The translations under genes and the position numbers were made by a program. A stretch of DNA of 13,526 nucleotides from Alphaproteobacteria bacterium (GTDB lineage: Bacteria; Pseudomonadota; Alphaproteobacteria; CACIAM-22H2). The notes below the pieces were generated by a model. That model did no database searches and was not told the origin of the DNA. It was given only the letters and a program-made list of their open reading frames with translations. Location of the stretch: contig VGEI01000053.1 of the NCBI GenBank assembly GCA_016869415.1, positions 1 to 13,526 on the forward strand, written 5' to 3'. Positions 7,295 to 13,526 of the stretch are shown here, piece after piece. Position 1 is the stretch's first letter. Every line of letters starts with the position of its first letter.

Positions 7295-8482
7295 TCACCA
7301 CTTCATCTTGCATTCCGCTGCATAGACATCGGCATGGCTGGCGAAGATCACGCCCTTCAGGTCCATGACCAGCCGCCCCTGCGGATCCTTGGCGATCTGC
7401 GTCAGGTAGTAGTTCTGGATGGGCATGTGGTTCTTGTTGAACTTGAACGGCCCGCGGATCGAGGTGAAGTTCGCGGCGCGCACGGCGTCGCGGAACTTAT
7501 CCTTGTTGCCAATGCCCCCGGACTGCTTGAGGGCCGCGTCGATCAGCATGGCCGTGTCGTAGGACTGGGCCGCATAGGGACTGGGGATGCGCTTATGCTC
7601 GGCCTCGAAGTCGCGGACGAACTTCTCGTTGCCGGGGTTCTGCAGCTTCTCCGACCAGTAGGTGCTGGCGTAGACACCCAGAGCCGCGTCGCCGATGCCA
7701 GGCAGGATGGTCTGGTCGAGACTGAATGAGGGCCCGAAGAGCGGGATTTGCTGGACGAGGCCGGCCTGGGCGTACTGGCGCACGAAGGCGATGCCCATGC
7801 CGCCGGGGTAGAAGAAGTAGACCGCCTCAGGCCGCGCCGCGCGCAACGCCGCGAGCTCGGCGGCGTAGTCGGTCTGGCCGAGCTGGGTATAGACCTCGCC
7901 CACGACCTCGCCCTTGAAGTACCGCTTCACGCCAGTGAGTGCGTCCTTGCCGGCCGGGTAGTTGGGCGCCATCAGATAGGCGCGCTTCACGCCGGCATTG
8001 GTCATGTGCTGGCCCATGGCCTCGTGCACGTTGTCGTTCTGCCACGACACCGAGAAGAAGTTGCGGTCGCAGCCCTTGCCGGCGAGATCGGAGGGGGCGG
8101 CATTGGAGTTGATCAGAAACACGCCACGGCGGTCCTTGAGCACGGTGTCGGACAGCGCCAGCAGGATGTTCGAGAACACCACGCCGGTGACGATGTCGAC
8201 GCGGTCGCGCTGCACCATGCGCTCGGCCACCGACTTGCCAGTATCCGGGCGGAATTGGTCGTCGCCGACCAGCACCTCGGTCGGCACGTTGCCCAGCCGG
8301 CCGCCCGCATGCCTGACGCCGAGATTGAAGCCGTCGACGATCTCGCGGCCGATGCCGGCCTGTGGGCCCGACAAGGTCGCGATCAGCCCGATCTTGACGC
8401 CTTGCTGTGCCTGTACGGGCGTTACGAGAAGCGTCGCGCCCCAAAAAGCGGCGCCTGCCGCAAGTAAGACTGTCTTTTTCAT
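7295..8482 (-). CDS. LivK-type periplasmic substrate-binding protein
   Basis: The 395-residue protein has a signal peptide (Lys-Lys start, hydrophobic core about 4-20, likely cleavage after VQA at 25). A Peripla_BP_6 (type 1 periplasmic binding) fold follows: the entry strand VKIGLIATLSGPQAGIGRE, then the middle strand AVYFFYPGGMGIAFVRQYAQAG, then the late helix region SPYAAQSYDTAMLIDAAL. AAGG-type codons are absent from the leader, but a clear AAGGAG (8489-8494) lies six bases before the ATG. It delivers substrate to the LivHMGF complex encoded downstream. The family also includes receptors for aromatic acids, amides and other carboxylates. The neighbourhood (ligase-like remnant, Rieske operon) makes an aromatic or related acid at least as likely as branched-chain amino acids, so I leave the symbol empty. 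Confidence 0.9.
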   Translation of the reverse strand: MKKTVLLAAGAAFWGATLLVTPVQAQQGVKIGLIATLSGPQAGIGREIVDGFNLGVRHAGGRLGNVPTEVLVGDDQFRPDTGKSVAERMVQRDRVDIVTGVVFSNILLALSDTVLKDRRGVFLINSNAAPSDLAGKGCDRNFFSVSWQNDNVHEAMGQHMTNAGVKRAYLMAPNYPAGKDALTGVKRYFKGEVVGEVYTQLGQTDYAAELAALRAARPEAVYFFYPGGMGIAFVRQYAQAGLVQQIPLFGPSFSLDQTILPGIGDAALGVYASTYWSEKLQNPGNEKFVRDFEAEHKRIPSPYAAQSYDTAMLIDAALKQSGGIGNKDKFRDAVRAANFTSIRGPFKFNKNHMPIQNYYLTQIAKDPQGRLVMDLKGVIFASHADVYAAECKMKW

Positions 8483-8526
8483 GAGTGGCTCCTTGTTTCT
8501 TACCGATGCCTAGACCTGTGGAATCG

Positions 8527-8554
8527 ATGTTACTGGGCGGTCGAACGGTTGCAA
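8527..8554 (-). promoter_or_regulatory. Possible sigma70-type promoter for livK
   Basis: On the - strand TTGCAA (8554-8549) and TAACAT (8532-8527) are separated by 16 bases, close to -35/-10 consensus. They sit just after the stop codon of the hybrid gene and about 45 bases before the livK ATG. If real, the transporter operon can be expressed independently of the damaged upstream gene. This was called by eye only. Confidence 0.35.
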
Positions 8555-8556
8555 GA

Positions 8557-9576
8557 TCATGTACGGCGGTCCATGAAACGCGGCGCCTTGACCGCTGCCT
8601 CGAACTCGCGGGCCAGCGTGCCGGTCTCCAGCACCACAATCTCGGGCGTGATCTCGAAACTAGCCTTGGTGCGGGCGGTCATGACGGCCGCAGCAGCTGC
8701 GCCGTCGACACCCCGCCGGAACTCCACGGAGACGCGGAGCGCGTCGAGGCCGCCGGTCGACACGGCTTCGGCCTTGAAGTCCCCGACTTCGCGATCGGCG
8801 AACATGAAATCCTCGAACTCGGCGTGGTTGATGTTGATGCCGCGCACCTTGAAGAAGCCTGCCGTGCGGTGGGCGTGCTTGATTAGCGGGAAGACCGAGA
8901 ACGGCCCATCGTGCTCGCCGTGCTCGCGGTAGCGAACGATGTCACCTGTACCCCAGCGCAGGAACGGTGTGGCGTTATTGGTGAACAGCGGGGTCACCAC
9001 TAGGGTACCTTCCGCGCCCTCGGCAACTGGCAGGAGGGTCTTGGGATCGAGAACCTGGATGAAGGCGAGGTCGGTCCAGATGTGGAAGCCTTCGGCCCGC
9101 TCGCTCTCGGCGCCCATCATGGTGACCTCGGTCATGCCGAAGGAATCGTAGACCTTGGCGCCCCAATGCCGGGCGAGCTTGGCGCGCTTGGCATCGGAGA
9201 GCGGCTCCGCCGTGCTCAGGATGCGCTCGACCGTCCCGCCCGCGAGATCGAGGCCCTGCTGCTCGGCGAGATTGGCGAGATGCAGCCCATAGCCGCTCAT
9301 GCCCATCCAGACCGTCGGCTTGAGAGTCTGCAGAAGCTCAAGCTGGACCGGCGTATTGGTCTTGCAACGGAAGGCCCCGACCGGGATGCGTTGCACGATG
9401 ACGATGTTGCTTTTGCAGTACGGCGAGATACCCTCGGGTGTCTGCGGCCAGCGCGGATCGGGCGGGAAAGCGTTGAGCGTCCTGGCGCTGGCAATGCCGA
9501 CGAGGTCGGCGCCCAGTTCGCGGGCACGGCGCTTAACCCACGCGGCATCGATCGCCTTGGTGCCACTCGGCCCCAT
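8557..9576 (-). CDS. Hybrid: N-terminus of a QueG-like Fe-S protein fused to C-terminus of a phenylacetate-CoA ligase-like enzyme
   Basis: The ATG at 9576 is chosen over one at 9654 because GGGAGGGG (9582-9589) lies five bases upstream; the product is 339 residues. Residues 1-78 (VKRRARELGADLVGIAS, then PPDPRWPQTP, ISPYCKS, RIPVGAFRCKTNTPVQ) read like the start of QueG/reductive-dehalogenase-related Fe-S proteins, but the ferredoxin cysteine clusters that should follow are absent. From residue 79 the sequence reads as the C-terminal two-thirds of a PaaK-like AMP-forming acyl-CoA ligase: YDSFGMTE (143-150), WGTGDIVRY (208-216), FFKVRGININ (241-250) and a C-terminal KAPRFMDRR containing the likely A10 lysine Lys330. 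The phosphate-binding SSGTTGKP-type loop of such ligases is missing. Neither activity is expected. The frame is intact across the junction near 9342/9343, so this is best read as a deletion fusion, a pseudogene-like remnant, or an assembly chimera. Confidence 0.7.
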   Translation of the reverse strand: MGPSGTKAIDAAWVKRRARELGADLVGIASARTLNAFPPDPRWPQTPEGISPYCKSNIVIVQRIPVGAFRCKTNTPVQLELLQTLKPTVWMGMSGYGLHLANLAEQQGLDLAGGTVERILSTAEPLSDAKRAKLARHWGAKVYDSFGMTEVTMMGAESERAEGFHIWTDLAFIQVLDPKTLLPVAEGAEGTLVVTPLFTNNATPFLRWGTGDIVRYREHGEHDGPFSVFPLIKHAHRTAGFFKVRGININHAEFEDFMFADREVGDFKAEAVSTGGLDALRVSVEFRRGVDGAAAAAVMTARTKASFEITPEIVVLETGTLAREFEAAVKAPRFMDRRT

Positions 9577-9590
9577 ACCGTCCCCTCCCG

Positions 9591-9616
9591 AAATTGCTTT
9601 AAGCTTAAAGTAATTT
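9591..9616. promoter_or_regulatory. Operator-like palindrome in the divergent intergenic region
   Basis: CTTTAAGCTTAAAG (9597-9610) is a perfect 14-bp palindrome. Flanks AAATTG and TAATTT extend the symmetry to 26 bp, with only the innermost flanking pair mismatched. It is AT-rich in an otherwise very GC-rich window. It lies 15-40 bases upstream of the hybrid-gene ATG, within its leader or promoter, and about 100 bases upstream of the VOC gene. Size and symmetry suit a dimeric regulator such as a MarR- or TetR-family repressor; no regulator gene is in the window. Confidence 0.55.
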
Positions 9617-9696
9617 TCGGAATAGTGCAAGCGGTCCCGGGTGATGGTCGTCATAGGCCGGGGTGGCGGCTGGCGGCAAACCCTAGGGGCCTTGCG

Positions 9697-9703
9697 GGAG
9701 GAG
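9697..9703 (+). promoter_or_regulatory. Shine-Dalgarno of the VOC gene
   Basis: GGAGGAG ends four bases before the ATG at 9708 (six bases if only GGAGG is counted). It supports this start for the VOC protein. Confidence 0.7.
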
Positions 9704-9707
9704 CTTC

Positions 9708-10091
9708 ATGCCCAAGCTGATGACCAGCTGTCCCCATTTTCTAGTCGCCGATGTGCGCCGGGCGGCTGAGTACTATCGGGACAAGCTCGGCTTCCGCATC
9801 ATCGGCTATTTCTTCGAGGAGCCGCCGGCCTTCGGCATGGTCGATCGCGACGGGGCGGAAATCCACCTGCGCCGGGCCTATGACGGGCGGAAAGGCTCCA
9901 ACCGCGAGCGCGTCGGGGATGCGCTCGACTGTTACATCCACGTCGACGATGTCGAGGCGCTGTATGCCGAGTTCAAGGAGCGAGAGGCAGAGATCACAAT
10001 GGCACCGACGCGGCAGGGCTATGGGATGAAGGAGATCTACGTCCGCGATCCGGATGGCTACACGATCTGCTTCGGGCAGCGTGTGGACTAG
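9708..10091 (+). CDS. VOC (glyoxalase/bleomycin-resistance/extradiol) superfamily protein
   Basis: The 127-residue protein is a single VOC module made of two beta-alpha-beta-beta-beta units. The first unit runs PHFLVADVRRAAEYYRDKLGF (9-29) to GAEIHL (49-54). The second runs CYIHVDDVEALYAEFKE (75-91) to MKEIYVRDPDGYTICFGQ (107-124), the classic C-terminal signature. Candidate metal or active-site residues are His10, Glu51 or His53, and Glu109. At this length it would act as a homodimer. Members range from glyoxalases and antibiotic-binding proteins to small dioxygenases and isomerases, so the reaction cannot be named. It diverges from the hybrid gene and converges on the pdxA-like gene, sharing the CTAG tetranucleotide for both stop codons. 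Location beside an aromatic catabolic operon hints at a catabolic accessory role; weak inference. Confidence 0.85.
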   Translation: MPKLMTSCPHFLVADVRRAAEYYRDKLGFRIIGYFFEEPPAFGMVDRDGAEIHLRRAYDGRKGSNRERVGDALDCYIHVDDVEALYAEFKEREAEITMAPTRQGYGMKEIYVRDPDGYTICFGQRVD

Positions 10092-11077
10092 GCGCGGCCG
10101 ACGCCAGCCAGGCGCAAGATCGCCTCGACCATGGCATTGTGATCGGCCTTGTTCCTGCCGGCGATGTCGTGAGCGCTGCCGTGGGCGACTGAGCTGAACA
10201 GGATCGGCGTGCCGATGGTCAGTCCGGCCGTGCGGTACGGAGCGAGCAGCTTGGCCGCGATATGGCCCTGGTCGTGATACATGACCACGAAGGCATCGTA
10301 GCCTTTGCGGCCGAACATGATGTCACAGCCGAACGGGCCTTCGGCGGCGATACCTTGAGCCTGCGCGTCGCTAATGGCCGGGGCGATCACATCAAGATCC
10401 TCGTCGCCGAACAGCCGGTCCTCACCGGCATGCGGATTGAGGCCCGAGACGGCGATGCGCGGCGACGATGAGACACCGAGCCGCCGGAGAGCGTCATGTG
10501 CCGAGGCGATAGCGTTATGGACACGCTCGCGAGTGATCAGGTCGAGTGCCTTGCGCAGGCCGATATGCAGCGTGGTGTGCACGATGCGCGTGTCACCAAA
10601 GCAGATCATCAGGTAGGCGTTGTTGGGATCCGTACCGGTACAACGGGCAACGAAGGTCGGGTAGCCGTCGAAATGCACGCCAGCCGCAGCGATGGACTTC
10701 TCGGTCTGCGGGGCGGCGACCACCGCCTCGACGGCGCCGCTCAGTGCGGACTCTATAGCCGCCTGTGCCGCATCGAGTGCAGCGCGGCCATGAATGGCGC
10801 CAACCTGGCCCAGGGCGAACTCGCCTGGCTTGTAGTGGTTGCGCTGAAGCAAGCTGACGGTGCCATCCTTCCAAATAGCCTTGTCGGCTGAGTCGAAAGG
10901 AAGAATGTCGGGATGGAGGCCTGTGGCCTTTGCGTGGGTCTCGAGCGCCGTCCGGTCGCCGACCAGAAGCGGCCGGCATACTTTCAGCACCCGCGGATCG
11001 AGGGCTGACTTTAGGGCGATCTCCGGCCCGATACCCGAAGGGTCGCCCAGGGCGATGGCGATGCGCGGCAAGGCCAT
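10088..11077 (-). CDS. PdxA-family NAD-dependent dehydrogenase, possibly a cis-dihydrodiol dehydrogenase
   Basis: The 329-residue protein starts with the PdxA hallmark GDPSGIGPEI (11-20). It keeps the three metal-binding histidines of the family: His171 (LHIGLRKA), His216 (GLNPHAGED) and His268 (MYHDQGH). PdxA oxidises and decarboxylates 4-phosphohydroxythreonine in vitamin B6 synthesis. Paralogues of this fold act in catabolism, including TphB on the cis-dihydrodiol of terephthalate. Here it is the last gene of an operon with a Rieske oxygenase and a dihydroxyphthalate decarboxylase-like protein, so I infer a dihydrodiol dehydrogenase role rather than B6 synthesis. The C-terminal segment (SSVAHGSAHDIAGRNKAD) differs somewhat from canonical PdxA (TSVDHGTALELAG type). 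The ATG overlaps the preceding stop as TGATG, which decides the start over longer frames. A housekeeping PdxA cannot be excluded. Confidence 0.88.
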   Translation of the reverse strand: MALPRIAIALGDPSGIGPEIALKSALDPRVLKVCRPLLVGDRTALETHAKATGLHPDILPFDSADKAIWKDGTVSLLQRNHYKPGEFALGQVGAIHGRAALDAAQAAIESALSGAVEAVVAAPQTEKSIAAAGVHFDGYPTFVARCTGTDPNNAYLMICFGDTRIVHTTLHIGLRKALDLITRERVHNAIASAHDALRRLGVSSSPRIAVSGLNPHAGEDRLFGDEDLDVIAPAISDAQAQGIAAEGPFGCDIMFGRKGYDAFVVMYHDQGHIAAKLLAPYRTAGLTIGTPILFSSVAHGSAHDIAGRNKADHNAMVEAILRLAGVGRA

Positions 11078-12066
11078 CAGATCTTGAATGCCTCCAGAGT
11101 CTCCGGTGCGAACAGCTCCTCGGGTTTGAGCAGCCGCTTCGACAAGCCCTGAGTGTGGTGATACCGCAGGAAAGTCTCCAGCACCACGCGGTTGGGCGCG
11201 AAACCGTAGGGCCACCAATCCTCGCCCATCTCGCGGCGCGTCTCCTCGGCCCAGGCGGCCTGGAAGGGCAGCATAGTCTTGAGCGCAGCCACTTCATCGA
11301 GATCCTCGTAGACCAGCTTCTGCGCCTCGACGAAGGCCTTGTAGAGCGAGGTCGCCATCCAAGGATTGGCCTTGTAGAGCTCCCGGCGGATGACGAGTGT
11401 GTGCATGATCGGAAAGATCTTCGTCTTTCTGTAGTAGGCCTTCTCCACCGGCACATAGTCGGGGAACAGGCGCTGCACGTCCTTGGGCCGGGTGCGCAGG
11501 GTGGACGGTGCGCGGGGGGCAAAGATCGCGTCGAGTTCGCCGCCGGCCAACATCTGCGACAGGGTCTGGGTCGGGCCGATAGGTTGGATCTTGATCTCCG
11601 GCGGCAGCGACAGTTTCACCTTCTCCTCGCGGCCGGGCGTCTCCCCGCCGCCGGTGAAGTAGCTCATGCTGCGGTGATCGACGCCGTACTCGTCGGCGAG
11701 GATGCCGCGGATCCAGACCTGTGCCGTGAGCTGGTACTCCGGATTGCCCACACGCTTGCCGACCAGATCCTGGGGCTGCTTGATGCCGCTCTTGGTCGAG
11801 ATGTAGATGCCCGAGTGCCGAAACATGCGTGACGGAAAGATCGGGATGGCAATGAAAGGCGGATCATCGCGCATCAGCGACACCGAGTAAGACGACAGCG
11901 ACATCTCGCAGGCGTCGAATTCCCGGTAGCGCAGCATGCGGAAGAAGGTCTCTTCCACGGGCAGCGTGATGTAGTTGAGATCGATGCCATCGGGCCTGAT
12001 CCGGCCGTCGGCCAGTGCGCGGGTACGGTCATAGTTCCAGCAGGAGAGGGTAACGCGCAGGGACAT
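11077..12066 (-). CDS. 4,5-dihydroxyphthalate decarboxylase-like protein (Pht5/PhtD family)
   Basis: The 329-residue product matches the family in length and layout. Segments that read like the family are LSCWNYDRTRALADGRI (8-24), EETFFRMLRYREFDACEMSLSSY (about 38-60), the following PPFIAIPIFPSR, GKRVGNPEYQLTAQVWIRGIL, and the late KAYYRKTKIFPIMHTLVIRRE. In phthalate degraders Pht5 decarboxylates 4,5-dihydroxyphthalate to protocatechuate. The fold resembles type 2 periplasmic binding proteins, so automated tools often label it an ABC transporter receptor; there is no signal peptide here, supporting a cytoplasmic enzyme. It starts 12 bases after the Rieske gene and its stop overlaps the pdxA-like start. 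Family call firm; the true substrate could be another hydroxylated aromatic or non-aromatic carboxylate. Confidence 0.85.
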   Translation of the reverse strand: MSLRVTLSCWNYDRTRALADGRIRPDGIDLNYITLPVEETFFRMLRYREFDACEMSLSSYSVSLMRDDPPFIAIPIFPSRMFRHSGIYISTKSGIKQPQDLVGKRVGNPEYQLTAQVWIRGILADEYGVDHRSMSYFTGGGETPGREEKVKLSLPPEIKIQPIGPTQTLSQMLAGGELDAIFAPRAPSTLRTRPKDVQRLFPDYVPVEKAYYRKTKIFPIMHTLVIRRELYKANPWMATSLYKAFVEAQKLVYEDLDEVAALKTMLPFQAAWAEETRREMGEDWWPYGFAPNRVVLETFLRYHHTQGLSKRLLKPEELFAPETLEAFKI

Positions 12067-12078
12067 GGGACGTTCCGG

Positions 12079-13362
12079 TTAGACGGTGACGGGATCGGTG
12101 TTCGGCGGGGCAAACAGGCCGTGCCGCGCACCTGTGCGGAAATCGTCCGCTTTCGGGAGCTCGATCGAGACCGAGCGTACGCGCTGCGAGGCGGGATCGA
12201 GCGCCGGCGGCGCGCCGCCGTTGCGCACGGTTTCAGCCGCCTTGAGCAGCATGCGCCGCGCCATGACGATGCCCTTGTCGGTCGAGCACAGGTGCTCGTT
12301 GGCGCGGTCCTGGATCGGCCCCATGCTTTCCTGCAGCGAGGCGTCCTGCATGGCGATCCCCTCGACCCCGCTGTAGGTATCGCCGCGCTTCTGGCCGGCT
12401 CGGTCCATCAGGTAGTCATTGCGCTTGTTGGCCTCGGGGATAAACGTGCCCGGCAGGTATTTCACGTGGATACCCTTGCCGTCCTCCATGGCCTGCCGCT
12501 CTGTAGAGCTGAGCGCCCGTTTCGGGTGGTAGTTGATGCTCCAGGCCCAACAGGTCTCGTCGTCGATGGGCACCCAGGCATGCGCCCCGAGGGGGTGGCC
12601 GGCGCGCGGCGGGATGATGGTGTACCAGGGCATGATCCACGGCGTAATGCGCCAGTAATAGCGGTCGTCGCCGGCGTTGCGCCGCGCGCCGATCAGCAAC
12701 CCGCCCTCGTACTCGGCGACCTCGAAATGCGGCATGCGGTCGGCGAGGTTGTACTCGTTGCCCTTGCTGCCCTTGAACAGCGGGTCCTTGTGCAGCGCGC
12801 CGCTATGCAGGAAGGAGACATGGCTGGAGTCGATCCCGCCTTCCATGGCCTGCAGATAGTTGCTTTCCTGCAGGCGCTTGGAGACGTAGCGCCGCTCCGC
12901 CGGCACCTCCACCCACTCCAGCGTCGGCGGCGCCGGCTGAAGCTCCGGTGGCCCCATGTATGTCCAGATCACGCCGCCGCACTCGATCGCGGGATAGGCC
13001 TTGAGCCGGATGCGCTGGCGCAGGCCGGACTCCTCGGGCTCCGACGGCAGGTCGGTGCATTGGCCGGTCACGTCGTATTTCCAGCCATGGTAGGGGCAGC
13101 GGATGCCGCATTCCTCGTTGCGGCCGAACCACAGCGACACGCCGCGATGGGCACAGAACTCGTCGACGATACCGATGCGGCCGTCGCTGTCGCGAAAGGC
13201 GACCAGCTTCTCGCCCAGCAGCTGCAGGCGCACCGGCGGACCATCCGGCTCGGCGATCTCCCAGGCGTGAAGGGCCGGGATCCAGTAGCGCCGGAGCAAA
13301 TTACCCATCAACGTTCCGGGGCCGGTGCGGCAGAGCTCTTCGTTGCGTTCGCGGCTGAGCAT
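12079..13362 (-). CDS. Rieske non-haem iron oxygenase, large subunit (phthalate dioxygenase type)
   Basis: The 427-residue protein has an N-terminal Rieske domain with Cys70-x-His72 and Cys89-x2-His92, separated by 16 residues (CAHRG, then CPYHGWKYD), for the 2Fe-2S centre. The C-terminal catalytic domain carries EGGIDSSHVSFLHSG (174-188), giving His181 and His186 as iron ligands with Asp178 as the likely electron bridge. The start MLSRERNEELCRTGPGTLMGNLLRRYW resembles phthalate 4,5-dioxygenase and related single-subunit oxygenases, which dihydroxylate or O-demethylate aromatic carboxylates. ATG at 13362 is preferred over an in-frame GTG at 13386 because it follows the preceding stop by 7 bases and matches the family N-terminus; neither has a good Shine-Dalgarno. 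The FMN/ferredoxin reductase partner is not in the window. With the next two genes it would form a dihydroxylation, dehydrogenation and decarboxylation sequence. Confidence 0.92.
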   Translation of the reverse strand: MLSRERNEELCRTGPGTLMGNLLRRYWIPALHAWEIAEPDGPPVRLQLLGEKLVAFRDSDGRIGIVDEFCAHRGVSLWFGRNEECGIRCPYHGWKYDVTGQCTDLPSEPEESGLRQRIRLKAYPAIECGGVIWTYMGPPELQPAPPTLEWVEVPAERRYVSKRLQESNYLQAMEGGIDSSHVSFLHSGALHKDPLFKGSKGNEYNLADRMPHFEVAEYEGGLLIGARRNAGDDRYYWRITPWIMPWYTIIPPRAGHPLGAHAWVPIDDETCWAWSINYHPKRALSSTERQAMEDGKGIHVKYLPGTFIPEANKRNDYLMDRAGQKRGDTYSGVEGIAMQDASLQESMGPIQDRANEHLCSTDKGIVMARRMLLKAAETVRNGGAPPALDPASQRVRSVSIELPKADDFRTGARHGLFAPPNTDPVTV

Positions 13363-13369
13363 GAGGGGT

Positions 13370-13526
13370 TCAGTTTGCCTTGGCACCGGAGGCGCGGGCG
13401 ATCGGCACCCAGATCTTTGTCTCTTCCTCGATGAACTTGACGAAAGCGGCGGGGTCGAGCGGCTCCGGATCGATGGCGTCGCGAGCCAGGCGCTGCCGGA
13501 TGTCGGGCTGGGCCAGCGCCTTGATC
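13370..13526 (-). CDS. C-terminal end of a Bug/TctC-family solute receptor (partial)
   Basis: The - strand frame is open from the right edge of the window to a TGA at 13372-13370, giving 51 residues. The pattern (IKALAQPDIRQRLARDAIDPEP, then AAFVKFIEEETKIWVPIARASGA) is the typical end of tripartite tricarboxylate transporter receptors of the Bug/TctC family: a helix with P-(x)2-R-x-R-L, then E/K-rich helix ending W-x-P-I-x-x-A/S-G. Such periplasmic receptors bind carboxylates including aromatic ones. It is the first visible gene of the operon, 7 bases ahead of the Rieske gene, so it probably captures the pathway substrate. Short length limits certainty. Confidence 0.75.
   Translation of the reverse strand, partial: IKALAQPDIRQRLARDAIDPEPLDPAAFVKFIEEETKIWVPIARASGAKAN

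Noticed and set aside
7748..8467. 239-codon open frame on the + strand
   Set aside because: It is antisense to the livK-type binding protein, and its His/Ala/Arg/Gly-rich composition is typical of a shadow frame.
9577..9654. Upstream ATG extending the hybrid protein by 26 residues
   Set aside because: The extension would run through the palindrome and the Shine-Dalgarno used by the ATG at 9576, and it has no homology-like content.
11077..12066. Reading the decarboxylase-like gene as an ABC/NMT1-type substrate-binding protein
   Set aside because: There is no signal peptide, and the conserved segments and operon partners fit the 4,5-dihydroxyphthalate decarboxylase family better; the fold similarity explains the alternative label.
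13363..13386. GTG start for the Rieske protein eight codons upstream
   Set aside because: It would overlap the end of the receptor gene, has no ribosome binding site, and adds residues before the usual family N-terminus.
12121..13434. Long open frame (437 codons) on the + strand
   Set aside because: It is antisense to the Rieske gene, whose motifs are unmistakable. Its product is low-complexity (Ala/Arg/Leu/Val/His-rich) with no family resemblance, as expected from GC-rich codon shadowing.
1..13526. CRISPR arrays, tRNA genes, insertion sequences, phage genes
   Set aside because: No regularly spaced repeats, tRNA-like cloverleaf, transposase motifs or terminal inverted repeats were seen. Non-coding gaps are all short, the largest being 131 bases.

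Overview
The window is about 13.5 kb of GC-rich, densely packed bacterial DNA. It has GC-rich third codon positions, overlapping start and stop codons, a complete LIV-type ABC transporter operon, and the tail of a Bug/TctC-type solute receptor next to a Rieske oxygenase. This fits a soil or aquatic alphaproteobacterium or a similar proteobacterium; the small lipoprotein suggests the Reyranella/Rhodospirillales/Rhizobiales range, but that is a guess. I see no tRNA, rRNA, CRISPR array, insertion sequence or phage gene.

Left block (1-3500, + strand): the C-terminal end of an unrecognised protein, then 15 bases later a strong ribosome binding site and a 1049-residue exported protein. That protein has a signal peptide, a Pro/Gly-rich linker, TPR-like helices and a C-terminal CHAT (caspase-like) peptidase domain with an apparent His895/Cys946 dyad. 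It ends stop-to-stop against the next block with no spacer.

Middle block (3501-9576, - strand, read right to left): a hybrid gene, then livK-livH-livM-livG-livF (a branched-chain amino acid type importer whose real substrate may be an aromatic or other carboxylate), then a small lipoprotein. livM starts within livH, livG within livM and livF within livG, so these four form a tight operon. A 10-bp GC hairpin separates livK from livH. The hybrid gene joins the first ~78 residues of a QueG-like Fe-S protein in frame to the C-terminal ~260 residues of a phenylacetate-CoA-ligase-like AMP-forming enzyme. Both halves lack their key catalytic segments, so it looks like a deletion fusion (or an assembly chimera).

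Right block: a VOC-superfamily gene (9708-10091, +) diverges from the hybrid gene across a 131-bp intergenic region containing a 14-bp perfect palindrome (9597-9610) that looks like an operator. It converges on a four-gene - strand operon (13526 down to 10088): Bug/TctC receptor (partial), Rieske oxygenase alpha subunit, 4,5-dihydroxyphthalate decarboxylase-like protein, and PdxA-family dehydrogenase. The last three would make a plausible short pathway: dihydroxylation of an aromatic carboxylate, rearomatisation of the cis-dihydrodiol by the PdxA-like enzyme (as TphB does for terephthalate dihydrodiol), and decarboxylation, with the Bug receptor supplying the substrate. The usual phthalate dihydrodiol dehydrogenase and the oxygenase reductase are not in the window.

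Taken together, the middle and right blocks look like an uptake-and-catabolism region for an aromatic or related carboxylic acid. The left block is unrelated. All family assignments were made by reading the translated sequences; no database search was run.
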